A DNA stretch of 64,000 bases from Pedobacter arcticus A12 (GTDB lineage Bacteria > Bacteroidota > Bacteroidia > Sphingobacteriales > Sphingobacteriaceae): the NCBI RefSeq assembly GCF_000302595.1, contig NZ_JH947126.1:463223-527222 (forward strand). The letters run 5' to 3'. Below the pieces are notes generated by a model. It was not told the origin of the DNA and searched no databases. It worked only from the letters and a program-made list of their open reading frames with translations. This document shows, piece after piece, positions 26,800 to 37,700 of the stretch (position 1 is the stretch's first letter; each line of letters opens with the position of its first letter). The translations under genes were made by a program, and so were the position numbers.

Positions 26800-29700
26800 T
26801 TAAAATTGAACCTCTAATCCGAATGTGAACACCTTACTTCTAGGGTATGCACCCCAATCCAAGCCTGGTGTCATTGGGTTATTGCCCGCTGTACTCACTT
26901 CAGGGTCGTAACCACTGTAACCAGAGAAAGTAACTAGGTTTTGTGCCGACACGTATAATCTAGCTTTTGACATTGCTGCCTTTTTGATAAACTGAGTTGG
27001 TAAGTTATAACCCAATGAAATACTCTTTAACCTTAAAAAAGAGCCGTCTTCAACAAAACGAGAATACACATCGTTTGTAGTATATCCGTTGGTTGATGGT
27101 ACTTTGTTAGACGCATTTGTAGGTGTCCATCTGTCTGCAACTTCTGCAAGCATATTTCTACGACCAGAGCGAGACTGTGTTGCGTATAAACGAGTTGCGT
27201 TGTAGATATCGTTTCCGTAATTAAACTGAACCAACACACCCATATCAAACTTCTTGTAGTTAAACGTATTGTTAAAACCACCAAACCATTTAGGTATTGC
27301 GTTACCTATGTCTGTACGGTCGTTGGTTGTAATGATACCATCTCCATCTTGGTCTTTATATTTCACCATTCCTGGAGCTAAACCTGTTAAGCGCTTGTTA
27401 TTGGTGACGCCGCTTTTTAGCACTAAAGTTCCGTCTGGGGTTGTGTTAAAATCATTTGACTGATAAATACCGTCAAACTCATAACCGTAAATAATACCTA
27501 AAGACTGACCAACGATTGCTGCATAATCATTCTCGGTAAAGTTACTATCGAAACCAGAACGTGTGTACATTGCATTGGTACCTGACTGTAAAGCAACTAG
27601 CTCATTTTTAATAAAGGAAATGTTGAAATTGGTTTCCCAAGAAAAGTTTTTCTGAAGAATTGGCTTTCCTGTTATACTTAGCTCCAAACCTTTGTTTCTT
27701 ATTTTTCCGATATTCTGGTATTGAGAAGAAAAACCTGTTACCTGTGCAAGAGATTGTGCTAGCAATAGATCTTTTGTATCCTTAACAAATAAATCTGTTG
27801 TTAAGGTGATTCTGTTTTTTAAGAATCCCCAATCAATCCCTAGGTTAATGGTTGATGAACCTTCCCATTTTAGGTTATCGTTTTTAAGTTGTTTAGGCGT
27901 TAATACAGTAGCAGTTGAACCACCAATACCGTATTTACTGGTTTCGTAAAGATCTAATGAAAGAAAGTTTGAGATTCTATCGTTACCTACAACTCCCCAA
28001 CCTAAACGAACCTTAAGATCAGAAATAGCATCAATATTTTTGATAAAATCTTCTTGAGACACTCGCCATGCTGCCGCAAAAGATGGGAAATAGCCCCATT
28101 TGTTTTTGTTGGCAAAAACGGTTGAACCATCTGCTCTTAACGTTGCTGTTAGTAAATACTTATTATCGTAGTTATAATTAGCTCTGGTAAAAAATGACAG
28201 TAATTGTTTATCTGAATAATCTGATTCAACACGGCTAGGAGTTGCACCAACGCCTAGGTTGTTGTTTCCCAAATTATCAAACGGAAAATCCATCGCTTGT
28301 CCTAACAGGTACTCGGAGCTATTAAAAGACATTTCTTGACCAACCATTACATCGTAGCTGTTCTTTTTATCAATCTTCTTTTTATATGTTAAGTTGTTGT
28401 AGTTGATCCACCTTACACTTTTACCCATTTGCGTTTGTCCATAAGGTTTTTGTCCGTTACGGTACGCTTCTTTTGAACCATCTTTGTAAAAAACATCGTT
28501 ACGGGTATTATTGGTGTTATAAGTTCCCGCAGAACGGAAGGTTAAACCTTTCATAATGTCCCAATTAACAGCTAAGTTGGTTGACCATAATTCTGCATTT
28601 CTGTTATTTACAACAGATTGAGTTTGTAAAATTGGGTTTACCTGAGCTAAACTAGCTCCATCTTCCAAAATTTCGGGGTCAATAGCCGATGATAAAAGCA
28701 AATCATCATCTACTTTTAATCCACCTGTTGGTCTCGCACTAAAAATTTGCGCAAGCATATTAAACCTACCGCCGTCTGCTGTTGTTCCAGCTCCAGACCT
28801 ATCTGTGTTTGCATAATTTATGGTTGCATCTACAGTTACGCTTTTAGTTAATTTTTGGTTTATTCTGATTTTCGCAGCGGTTTTATCAAAACCACTGTTG
28901 TTGAAAATACCGTTCTCTTTATATTTATTGAAAGAGAAATTGTACTTGGTGGTTTCTATCCCTCCGTTTACAGAAATATTATGATCTGTTGACCAAGTTG
29001 GTCTGAAGGTTTCATCTTGCCAGTTTATACCTTTAACCCCAATATAATCTTCTGCAGATTGGTATTTGAAAGGTGTACCATCAACATCATCTCCTAATCT
29101 ATAATAGGTATTAGCATATGCTGGGTTTACATCTGCCTGAAGCTTAACAAACTCATAAGGACTCAAAAGCTCCAATGTTTTATCAATCTGGCGATTGGTA
29201 CTTGCAACACTATAAGTCAATTTTGGGCTACCTATTTTTCCAGATTTTGTGGTTACCAATACTACTCCATTTGCTGCTCTTGCTCCGTAAATAGCAGCAG
29301 ACGATGCGTCTTTTAGCACTTCGATAGATTCAATATCAGAATTAGATAAGAAACTTAAATTAGCCACCTCAAATCCGTCTACAATATAAAGTGGAGAGGC
29401 ATCACCAGTCAAGGTACCTACACCGCGAATGTTGACATTAAAACCAGAACCTGGTTCACCATCATACTGGGTAATTTGTACGCCGGCTACTTGTCCGCCC
29501 AAAGCAGCTAAAACAGAACCTGCCTTAAAACCTTCAACATCTTTACCTTTAATACTTGCAACCGCTCCGGTAAGATCGCCACGTTTTACTGTACTATAAC
29601 CAACAACCACCACTTCTTGCAAAGCTGCGTTTTCTGGGACTAGTCTTATTACCAAATCATTTTGATCACTCACACGAAGTGCAGTTTCTACGTAACCAAC

Positions 29701-29946
29701 GTAAGTAACCATTAAGGTTTCTCCTTTTTGCACACGCAATTGAAAAGCACCTTTTTCATCGGTTATGGCGTTGGCTGGTTTTCCTATAATGGTGATTGTT
29801 GCACCTGCCAATGGAGTTGAGCCCTCCCCAAACACCTTCCCTTTTAATGTAACCTGTTGTGCGTAGGTACTTATCGAAAACATCACAGCTACAATAGCCA
29901 TCAGTACTCCCTTACACATATTCGCTTTCTTTATCATATTATACAT
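26800..29946 (-). CDS. SusC-like TonB-dependent outer membrane transporter
   Basis: A 1,048-residue SusC/RagA transporter that imports oligosaccharides using TonB energy. After the signal peptide (cleavage near STYAQ) comes a carboxypeptidase-regulatory-like domain (VTLKGKVFGEGSTPLAGATI), the TonB-box-like EVVVVGYS at ~110, the plug (LTGAVASIKG, YIVDGFEV, DIESIEVLKDASSAAIYG), and a 22-strand barrel ending in the aromatic VFTFGLEVQF. Two ATGs three codons apart are both possible starts. Spacing is 11 nt to the upstream lipoprotein gene and 17 nt to susD. This is the leftward of two divergent SusCD pairs, so each may take a different heparin fragment. Confidence 0.96.
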   Translation of the reverse strand: MYNMIKKANMCKGVLMAIVAVMFSISTYAQQVTLKGKVFGEGSTPLAGATITIIGKPANAITDEKGAFQLRVQKGETLMVTYVGYVETALRVSDQNDLVIRLVPENAALQEVVVVGYSTVKRGDLTGAVASIKGKDVEGFKAGSVLAALGGQVAGVQITQYDGEPGSGFNVNIRGVGTLTGDASPLYIVDGFEVANLSFLSNSDIESIEVLKDASSAAIYGARAANGVVLVTTKSGKIGSPKLTYSVASTNRQIDKTLELLSPYEFVKLQADVNPAYANTYYRLGDDVDGTPFKYQSAEDYIGVKGINWQDETFRPTWSTDHNISVNGGIETTKYNFSFNKYKENGIFNNSGFDKTAAKIRINQKLTKSVTVDATINYANTDRSGAGTTADGGRFNMLAQIFSARPTGGLKVDDDLLLSSAIDPEILEDGASLAQVNPILQTQSVVNNRNAELWSTNLAVNWDIMKGLTFRSAGTYNTNNTRNDVFYKDGSKEAYRNGQKPYGQTQMGKSVRWINYNNLTYKKKIDKKNSYDVMVGQEMSFNSSEYLLGQAMDFPFDNLGNNNLGVGATPSRVESDYSDKQLLSFFTRANYNYDNKYLLTATLRADGSTVFANKNKWGYFPSFAAAWRVSQEDFIKNIDAISDLKVRLGWGVVGNDRISNFLSLDLYETSKYGIGGSTATVLTPKQLKNDNLKWEGSSTINLGIDWGFLKNRITLTTDLFVKDTKDLLLAQSLAQVTGFSSQYQNIGKIRNKGLELSITGKPILQKNFSWETNFNISFIKNELVALQSGTNAMYTRSGFDSNFTENDYAAIVGQSLGIIYGYEFDGIYQSNDFNTTPDGTLVLKSGVTNNKRLTGLAPGMVKYKDQDGDGIITTNDRTDIGNAIPKWFGGFNNTFNYKKFDMGVLVQFNYGNDIYNATRLYATQSRSGRRNMLAEVADRWTPTNASNKVPSTNGYTTNDVYSRFVEDGSFLRLKSISLGYNLPTQFIKKAAMSKARLYVSAQNLVTFSGYSGYDPEVSTAGNNPMTPGLDWGAYPRSKVFTFGLEVQF

Positions 29947-29957
29947 TTTTGTTCTCT

Positions 29958-32105
29958 TTAAAATTTCGAATCAAACCATAAAATAATCGGAAACAATTGT
30001 CCTCCACTTTGCGGATCCTTTCCATCTGTTCCAAAAGTGATCTGCCCACTCATTACTCCGTTTGCTGGTTCTCCATCCACAATCCATTTATTTGGGTTAA
30101 CTACAACTTCAAACGTGGCTGCATCTACATAAGCCATAGCCTGTGTAACGCTATTAACATTTCCGTAATAAGAAAGTGGATCTCTTGACCCATAATTTGG
30201 ACTAATACCCCGACCGGCTGCATAGTTATCCCACAGTCCACGTAGGAATGAATTTGCTACAGATGGTTGCCCGTCTAAATGTGGTCCGAAGAAGTTATAG
30301 TAATTGAATGTACGTCTGTAATCTAACGTAAACTTAGATTTATCAGTAACGCCGGCGATTACAGGAACTGTTGAACGTCCGCCTTTGGTAGGGTTTGCCT
30401 GATAAACAAAAGGAGAGTATTCTACAGTAACCATTTCGGTACTGGTAGCTGATTTTACAGGTTGTGAGTTATGGATAAATATTGGTGTTTGTACTGAAAA
30501 CTCTTCTGGTGTGCCTTTACCTGCCGTAGCCGTAACCATAAAAACACCAATTTGTGCAGCACTGATACCTTTTGGAATTATTTCTCCGGTGGCAGCATCT
30601 ATGGTTGTTCCAGATCCTTGGTGAACGTTTCTGATTTCGTAAGTCACACTTACCTTTGCATCTGTTGTTGGTGATGGCTGTACTGTTGAAAGTGCAGCGC
30701 CAGAAGCTACCCTAAACTGATTGGCATAATTTTGTGCTGGGGCTAAACCAAGGTTATTACCATATCTTACGTAAGTAAAATAATTAGGATTTTCGGCTAT
30801 TGTTAAGGCAAAACTAGCTGTTGATTCATTTTTAGGATTTGTTGCTTTTACTTTAACCGTATAAGTACCTAAAGCAATGCTGTTGCCTTTAACCGCACTA
30901 ATTTTTCCCTGCGCATTTAAAGTAATTTTCCCTTGTAAAGCAGCTGGTAAGTCTACAAACTCAAAACGAACTTCGTCTCCTTTAAAACCTGCCGCAGGGC
31001 TTAAGTCAAACGCTACTGCTTGAATAGCATTTTTATTTGCGTAAGTGAATTGCTGTATTGGCTCAATAAACTCAACCACATCTAAAGTAAATGCATTTGT
31101 AAAAACTACGCCAGCTTGATCGTACTCATTTTTTACATTTACGTTAACCTTATATTGTTGCCCAGCTGTAAAGCTGTGGTTTTCTGCAACCGTTATAACA
31201 CCCGTTTTTGCATCAATCTTAATTTTGTCTGTAGTAGGTGTTACATTTGTAATTGCATATGCCACATTATCTAAAGAACCTTTAAGCGCTGGCACAGTAC
31301 TGGTATAAGAGGTTTTTCCGCTTTGTACACTCTCCTCTTCAATTTTCCCAGTAGCTGGCGCATAAGTTAATGCCAAGGGTTTAGAAATCACGTTGATTTC
31401 TATTGCGTTCTGAAAAATTCCTTCATCTCCTGCTGATGCTCCCGTTGTTAACTTCAGCGAAAGCACATATTTGCCTGGTAATAACGTTGCGTCGCCCCTT
31501 ACAATAGAGATTAAACCTGTAGAAGAAACGGCAAAGTATTTAGAATAGTCGGTTTTAGCTATCTCGTATTTTCTGATAGAAACGTGATCGCCATTCGTAG
31601 TTACCTGCGCAGTAGGCAGTTCTACAGTACTAGCTGCATCAATCACATCTGCATAGTTAACAGTAAGCTTGTTTGGTTCTACGGTAATACCTTCCGGTAC
31701 AGGTCTCATCATGTTAACTTCAACCGCATCTTTAAACTGGTACATTTTTCCGCCAGACATGCAACTGATTGTTAGTTTATATAAACCAATAGACAAATCC
31801 TTGGTGTCTTTAATACTGATGGATCCGTTATCGGGATTAACCTCAAAGCTAGTTCCTGTATAAGCAACGCCATCTAATGTAATGCCTGTAATTTCGAAAG
31901 CGCTAGGATTACCGCCGTTGTAAGAAGGAGAAGAAATAATCCCGCTCATGGATGGTCCAATATCCGTCATACCGTTATAGTAGATTGTAAAAGGTCCATT
32001 ATCAATAACTTCTTCTTTTTTACAAGCTGCCACAATAAAGAGCAGTGCAAAAGCCCACGAAATGTATCGCTTTACGTTTGGTTTTGTATTTATCAACTTC
32101 AACAT
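29958..32105 (-). CDS. surface glycan-binding lipoprotein (multi-Ig/cadherin-like)
   Basis: A 715-residue lipoprotein with lipobox IVAAC (Cys ~28) followed by KKEE, typical of export to the outer membrane surface. The body is a chain of ~100-residue beta-sandwich repeats, each with the phrase G.I...K....G.Y...V (for example NGSISIKDTKDLSIGLYKLTI, GKISAVKGNSIALGTYTVKVK). The C-terminal ~150 residues contain an aromatic-rich region (RRTFNYYNFFGPHLDG) suited to sugar binding. Proteins in this position act as surface glycan-binding proteins. The repeat plan recalls the heparin-binding protein of the Bacteroides thetaiotaomicron heparin locus, but I cannot confirm homology. Gaps of 11 nt on each side place it inside the PL12-SusCD operon. 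Confidence 0.8.
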   Translation of the reverse strand: MLKLINTKPNVKRYISWAFALLFIVAACKKEEVIDNGPFTIYYNGMTDIGPSMSGIISSPSYNGGNPSAFEITGITLDGVAYTGTSFEVNPDNGSISIKDTKDLSIGLYKLTISCMSGGKMYQFKDAVEVNMMRPVPEGITVEPNKLTVNYADVIDAASTVELPTAQVTTNGDHVSIRKYEIAKTDYSKYFAVSSTGLISIVRGDATLLPGKYVLSLKLTTGASAGDEGIFQNAIEINVISKPLALTYAPATGKIEEESVQSGKTSYTSTVPALKGSLDNVAYAITNVTPTTDKIKIDAKTGVITVAENHSFTAGQQYKVNVNVKNEYDQAGVVFTNAFTLDVVEFIEPIQQFTYANKNAIQAVAFDLSPAAGFKGDEVRFEFVDLPAALQGKITLNAQGKISAVKGNSIALGTYTVKVKATNPKNESTASFALTIAENPNYFTYVRYGNNLGLAPAQNYANQFRVASGAALSTVQPSPTTDAKVSVTYEIRNVHQGSGTTIDAATGEIIPKGISAAQIGVFMVTATAGKGTPEEFSVQTPIFIHNSQPVKSATSTEMVTVEYSPFVYQANPTKGGRSTVPVIAGVTDKSKFTLDYRRTFNYYNFFGPHLDGQPSVANSFLRGLWDNYAAGRGISPNYGSRDPLSYYGNVNSVTQAMAYVDAATFEVVVNPNKWIVDGEPANGVMSGQITFGTDGKDPQSGGQLFPIILWFDSKF

Positions 32106-32116
32106 ATGATATGATT

Positions 32117-34180
32117 TTATAGATTACAATTTAGATTATATTTTGTGCCATCAACGGTAACTTCTAAGCTTACGCCGTTCTCACTAAAAGCTTGCTTAAA
32201 TACCGCATTCAACTGTACTGCACTCGCTTGGATACTTGGGTAAACCACAGTAATGTAACGAGCCGTTTGTCCGGCAGTTTTCACCATATTTACGCCGTAG
32301 GCTTTACGGCTAAACTCCACACCTGGCGTGTAAGATAATTTTCCGTTAAACGGAACAGTGGTTAAAGTTTCGTCTGCGAAGGTTCTAACAACCACGTTAT
32401 TACCATCAGAAAAATTTGTGTATGCGCCATTCTTATCTCCCGCTAAAACAACTTCAGTATCGCCTTCGCATAGATTAAAGTTAAGATTAACAGTTCCCGT
32501 TGCGCTTCCTATTCCTTCATCTACAAACACAAAGAAAGATTTGTTTACAAAAAACACATATCTGCGGTGCTTTAAGTTGCTGTATCCTTGGTTTTCAACC
32601 GCAATTACCTCTGTTGGTCCGTTTGAAACTACAGCTAATGATTTACCTTTTCCAGTAGTAATATTTTTGCTGTTCAGCGTCATGGTATTATGCACCCTTG
32701 TTTGGCGATACCATTCTCTGTCTGTATTATCTGTACCAGAATAGGCAAATACACCTGCATCCGGGAAGAAATTACGCCCTTTATGATAAAGTTCAAATGT
32801 ACCGTTATCCGGTTGATTATGGCTCCAAACCGCAAAAGCATCATTTGAGTAATTATTGCTTAAAACCAACATGGTTGATAACCTATCCCAACCGTTACGC
32901 AATACGTAATAGCCAGATTTTGTAAAAGCTTTTGGCGCAGAAGAAGGAACCGTTCCGCTTTTTCCGTAAGAAGACATATAAAATAGCTCCTTATCATCTG
33001 GAAACATTTCATGATACCTTACAAAGTTTTTGTTAAGTACCGATCTGCTCCAAGAGCTTTGGCGGGTATCGTTAAAACCAGGAACATACTGGCTATTTGA
33101 AGCTGTATTTGTGAAGTAATTTGGATAGGTGAAATTCATTACCACTTGAGCGGCCTTAAGTAGGTATTGGTTAAAGTCGGCACCTGCATTACCAACAATT
33201 AATGGGTTGGCCTGCGCAAGTTTAAGTACTTCGTAAAAATCTGCTATGGCAGCAATATGGTAGCTTAAATCAAGCTCAAAGTGCATACCATCGTCTAAAA
33301 ACTGCTTTTTAACTTCTGTACCCAATATTTGAAAACCTGTATTCATCCAGCCAGATGCATTTTTAAATTCGGGAAACAACACTCCGGCAAAGGCAAGTGA
33401 ACCGCCTTGAGATATTAAAATATTTCCATCCTGATAAGGATACTTCACCAAAAAATCTGAATGCTGGGCAAACTGAACCATAAATTCAGAAAACCACTCT
33501 GGCGTAAAATTTACGGAGTTTTTATAGTACTCAAACAACTGAGTTTGTACCATAACACGCTCAGCAACCTGTAATTGCCACCATGTTGTGGTATTGGTAC
33601 CTGTTTCTGGCATGGGGTTTTTCTCTAACCAGTTTTTATATACGCTAATCCAAGATTGAATATATTTTTCATCTTTAGTGGTGCGGTAAACTTTCGCTTG
33701 CGGAACAAACCATTGGTGCCTGTGTAATTGCTTTTGATATTCATCATCAGCTCCGGCTGGCTTAAATAACCAATTGATAGTTCCTGTTCCCAATGAGTAA
33801 GGCATTTTCTTAACAGCATCTTCGTAATAGTTATTTACAAAAAACCTATTGTTATCTAGTGCATAATCAGCCTTAAGCTTATCATCTTCTGATGAGTTTA
33901 CGTTAATTAACGACAAGCTTGGATTAACAACGGTTGTACGTGATCGATAATACTCGAGAATAGCTTTAACAGATTCGTAAGGCTTGTCTGCATCGTGTAA
34001 TGCTTTAGCTTTTTCCAAACCTGGATAGCTTAAATTAATTACCTCAAAAATCTGAGTGTTTATCACTCCGTTAGGTTTTATGGCTCCAGTGCCTCCAGGG
34101 TTAGTGTTGACTTGCTTGATCGGATCTTTTTTACACGAAAGAAGTGTAAAAAGTGTAATGGCGTAAATGAAATACTTCAT
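32117..34180 (-). CDS. divergent PL12 heparinase III-like lipoprotein
   Basis: 687 residues from the ATG at 34180 (MKYFIYAITLFTLLSCKKD); a GTG two codons earlier is rejected. The lipobox LLSC makes it membrane-anchored, unlike the other two PL12 proteins here. It shows heparinase II/III N-domain features (FEVINLSYPGLEKAKAL, INWLFKPAGADDEYQKQLHRHQW) and the C-terminal WSHNQPDNGTFELYHKGRNFFPDAG. Of the PL12 catalytic set, the Asn (YQDGNILISQGGS), Tyr (LDLSYHIAAI) and late His are kept, but the His after Asn in GNH is Ile. It is the promoter-proximal gene of the PL12 > binding lipoprotein > SusC > SusD operon. A surface endolyase that cuts chains before import is inferred. Confidence 0.85.
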   Translation of the reverse strand: MKYFIYAITLFTLLSCKKDPIKQVNTNPGGTGAIKPNGVINTQIFEVINLSYPGLEKAKALHDADKPYESVKAILEYYRSRTTVVNPSLSLINVNSSEDDKLKADYALDNNRFFVNNYYEDAVKKMPYSLGTGTINWLFKPAGADDEYQKQLHRHQWFVPQAKVYRTTKDEKYIQSWISVYKNWLEKNPMPETGTNTTTWWQLQVAERVMVQTQLFEYYKNSVNFTPEWFSEFMVQFAQHSDFLVKYPYQDGNILISQGGSLAFAGVLFPEFKNASGWMNTGFQILGTEVKKQFLDDGMHFELDLSYHIAAIADFYEVLKLAQANPLIVGNAGADFNQYLLKAAQVVMNFTYPNYFTNTASNSQYVPGFNDTRQSSWSRSVLNKNFVRYHEMFPDDKELFYMSSYGKSGTVPSSAPKAFTKSGYYVLRNGWDRLSTMLVLSNNYSNDAFAVWSHNQPDNGTFELYHKGRNFFPDAGVFAYSGTDNTDREWYRQTRVHNTMTLNSKNITTGKGKSLAVVSNGPTEVIAVENQGYSNLKHRRYVFFVNKSFFVFVDEGIGSATGTVNLNFNLCEGDTEVVLAGDKNGAYTNFSDGNNVVVRTFADETLTTVPFNGKLSYTPGVEFSRKAYGVNMVKTAGQTARYITVVYPSIQASAVQLNAVFKQAFSENGVSLEVTVDGTKYNLNCNL

Positions 34181-34770
34181 ACTCACAGTTTAATTGGCAT
34201 AAATGGTTTGTTTTTGGTGTTTTGGTTAAACGGATCTAAATCCTTTTACTTTTGGTGTCCTTGTTTTAGCAAATCTCGTTTAAATCTATTTTTATGTATT
34301 TCACTTCTGATTAATATGATTTCAATATTGGCTAATCTTTGTTTTCATGTTAAATAACAAAGTTTTTCACACGCTCTATTCACGGATTGCAAACACATCT
34401 AGTTTTCACTGCTGACTCTCATTCCAAATCAGAAAAAATATTAAAAAATTAGCGTGTATTGCGATGATTGCTTATTTTAAAAAAATATAGCGAACATTAA
34501 ACTGCCCTTTTTAAAGTTTCAAAATCCAGCACAAAAAACCTTATAAATTTTACCAAAAGATTTTGCCTAATAAGCGCTAAGCAAGACAGATTAAAACTGA
34601 ATATTACCCTGTTTCCTGTTTTTTACATGTTAATCAGGAAAGATCGATTTTGGGTTTACTTAAGCGATTATGATGGGGCAATTCAACAAAAACGAAAGAG
34701 TTTAAGATGAATTTAAAAGTCCTCGTTAACTATAATAGCTAAATTCGTTTAACCAATTATTATAACTAAC
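34181..34770. promoter_or_regulatory. divergent control region of the two SusCD operons
   Basis: A 590-nt AT-rich region separates the leftward PL12-SusCD operon from the rightward SusCD-PL15 operon. TAAATTCG (34740-34747) is a -7-like motif 23 nt before the rightward susC. An interrupted dyad TTTCCTG...CAGGAAA (34612-34618, 34635-34641) surrounds a central ACATGT and could be an operator for the hybrid regulator at 50775. No ORF was recognised. Regulator binding is inferred, not visible. Confidence 0.45.
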
Positions 34771-37700
34771 ATGAAGCTAAAACTACTAAGTAGAGCAGTT
34801 ATGCTGCTCGTATTATTGATTTGTGCAAATACCTCCTTCGCACAATCATTAAACGTAACGGGAACAGTAACAGATACCGAGGGCATTCCTCTTCCCGGAG
34901 TCAACATTAAAGAAAAAGGAACCAAAAACGGCACCGTAACAGATCTAAACGGAAAATACGCTTTAAAACTGGCTTCCAAAGATGCGGTACTATCATTTTC
35001 CTATATTGGATTTTCTACAGTAGAAGAAAAAATCGGCAATAAATCAAGCTTGAATGTAAAGCTGGGTGCCGACAATAAAATGATGGATGAAGTACTTGTT
35101 GTTGGATACGGAAGCATCAAGCGTAAAGATTACACCGGTGCTGTATCTTCTATTAAAGGAGATGAATTAAGTAATGTTCCGGTGCAGGATGTTGCCTCTG
35201 CTTTGACGGGGCGTTTGGCTGGTGTACAGGTTACTGCTTCTGAAGGAGCGCCGGGTGCTGGAATATCTATCACTGTAAGAGGTGGTGGATCTATTACGCA
35301 AAGCAATGAGCCACTATACGTTGTTGACGGGATTCCCCAAACGGAAGGGTTAAACTTTTTAGACCCAACAGACATAGAAAGTATTGATGTTTTAAAAGAT
35401 GCCGCGGCCACTGCTATTTATGGGGCAAGGGGAGCAAACGGAGTAGTTTTAGTAACCACAAAACAGCATAAGCCAGGCAAAACCCAAGTTACCTACGATA
35501 CTTATTACGGAGCTAAAAAAATTGCAAGAACGTTAGATGTATTAAACCCTTACCAATACACAATTTTGCAATATGAAAGAAGCTTAGGCGATGCAACTAA
35601 AACTGCTTCTTTTATCACTAACTATGGAGCATTCGCAGAGTTAGCATCGCTTTACGCAAACAGACCAGGAATTGATTGGCAAGATGAAGTTTTTGGTACT
35701 GCAAATAGTCAATATCATAAGGTTGGCGTAAACGGCGGAAATAAAGAAACCAGATTCAACTTGTTCTATTCCTTCAACAACGATGAAGGAATAATGGTTA
35801 CCAGTGGTGCAAAGAAAAAGGTAGCGAAATTAAGTTTGAACCATACAGCTAACGAAAAACTTAAACTTAACGGAAGCATTAGCTATTCGGACCAAAAAGT
35901 AAATGGAATTGGCACTGGAGAAGGAAACTCCAATTTTAACCAGTTGCAAAACGTACTAACTTATAGGCCAACTTTTGGAAAAGCAGGTAATGACCAAGAT
36001 TTAGTGGATTTAGATCAAGATCCTATTTTGGAGGGAAATTCTGGCAATACTTTACAGAACCCTTTAACCAATGCAGAATCTCAACAACGACAGAATTTCA
36101 CCAAATATCTTTATTTAAACGCTGGTTTAGAATATAAACTGCTAAAAAACATTACTTATAAAGGTTTGGTAAGTTTTAGAGATGCGAATTCTAACAGAAC
36201 TATATTTAACAATAGTAGATCTGTAGTAGCTAGAAGAAACAACGGACCGTTTGGAGAAATAAGCGATAATAACAGACATGGCTGGAACTATTCTAATACC
36301 TTAACCTATTCCAACACCTTCAATAAGCTCCATAAATTTGATTTATTACTTGGTCAGGAGCAAAACTACACCATTACCACATACAAAAACATCCAGGCTA
36401 ATGGTTTCCCGTTTGAAACGTTAGGATTGAACAAGCTATCAGAAGCAGCTACTTTTTTAGCCACCAGTAACATTGAAGATGAGAAGATTTTTTCTTTATT
36501 TTCAAGAGCTAATTACTCTTTTAAGGATAAGTATTTGTTTTCTGCGAGCTTAAGAGCAGATGGTTCCTCAAAATTTGGAGCAGGTAACAGATATGGCTAC
36601 TTCCCTGCTGCTTCGGCCGCATGGCGAATTATCGAAGAAGATTTTATGAAGAATCAAACGGTAGTGTCTGACTTGAAGTTACGTTTAAGTGTTGGTAATG
36701 CCGGCAACAATCGTATAGCCAATTATAGCTCATTATCTTTACTAAATGTGGGTAACTATCCGCTAGGAGATGCAAATAATGTTACGGTTTATCCAAATAC
36801 ATTACCCAATCCCAATCTAAAATGGGAACAAACGTTTTCGCAAAATTTAGGGGTAGATGTAAGTTTTCTTAACCACAAAATTCAGTTAACAGCAGAGGCT
36901 TACAGTAACAAAACCAAAGATTTATTGCTTAACGCGGAAGTACCAATGCTATCTGGTTACACCAACATGCTGATCAATGCAGGTTCAACCAGTAATAAAG
37001 GTTTAGAGTTTACCCTAAACACCGCCAACATCAATAAAAAAGATTTTAAATGGAACACTAGTTTTAATATCTCTTTTAATAAAAACAAAGTGTTAAGCTT
37101 AACCAGCGGAGAATCATTCATGTATGCATCATCTAATTGGGGTGTACTTTCAGAAAGTGATTATATCGTTCGTGTAGGAGAATCATTGGGTCAAATTTAC
37201 GGCTACCAGTCTGATGGATTTTACCAAGTGAATGATTTCGATTTTAACCCAACCACCCAAGTTTACACTTTAAAACCAGGTATTTCTTACGATACCAATA
37301 ACAGTCCACAACCTGGCTTTTTAAAATTGGTGAATCAAAACCCTGCTGATAATTTATTTATTACAACAGAAGACGACAGGGTGGTAATTGGGAACGCTTA
37401 TCCAATTCATGTGGGTGGTTTAACCAACACTTTCGTTTACAAAAACTTTGATCTAAGTGTATTTTTAAACTGGTCTTACGGTAATGATGTTTATAATGCG
37501 AATAAGTTATACAGTAGCCAAACCAGATTAGATTACAGAAGTGCATTAAGCTTTGTTGCAGACAGATGGTTGACTATTGATGCTAGTGGCAATAGGTTAA
37601 CAGATCCTCAGGCTTTAACCGATTTAAATAAAGGTAAAACAGTTCCAGCCTATAACGGTGCCGGAACAGATGTTAAACTTTATGATTCAATAATTGAAGA

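Noticed and set aside
30958-31077. lipoprotein SGBP considered as a cadherin-type adhesin
   Set aside because: Operon position between a PL12 lyase and SusC and the aromatic C-terminal region favour glycan binding.
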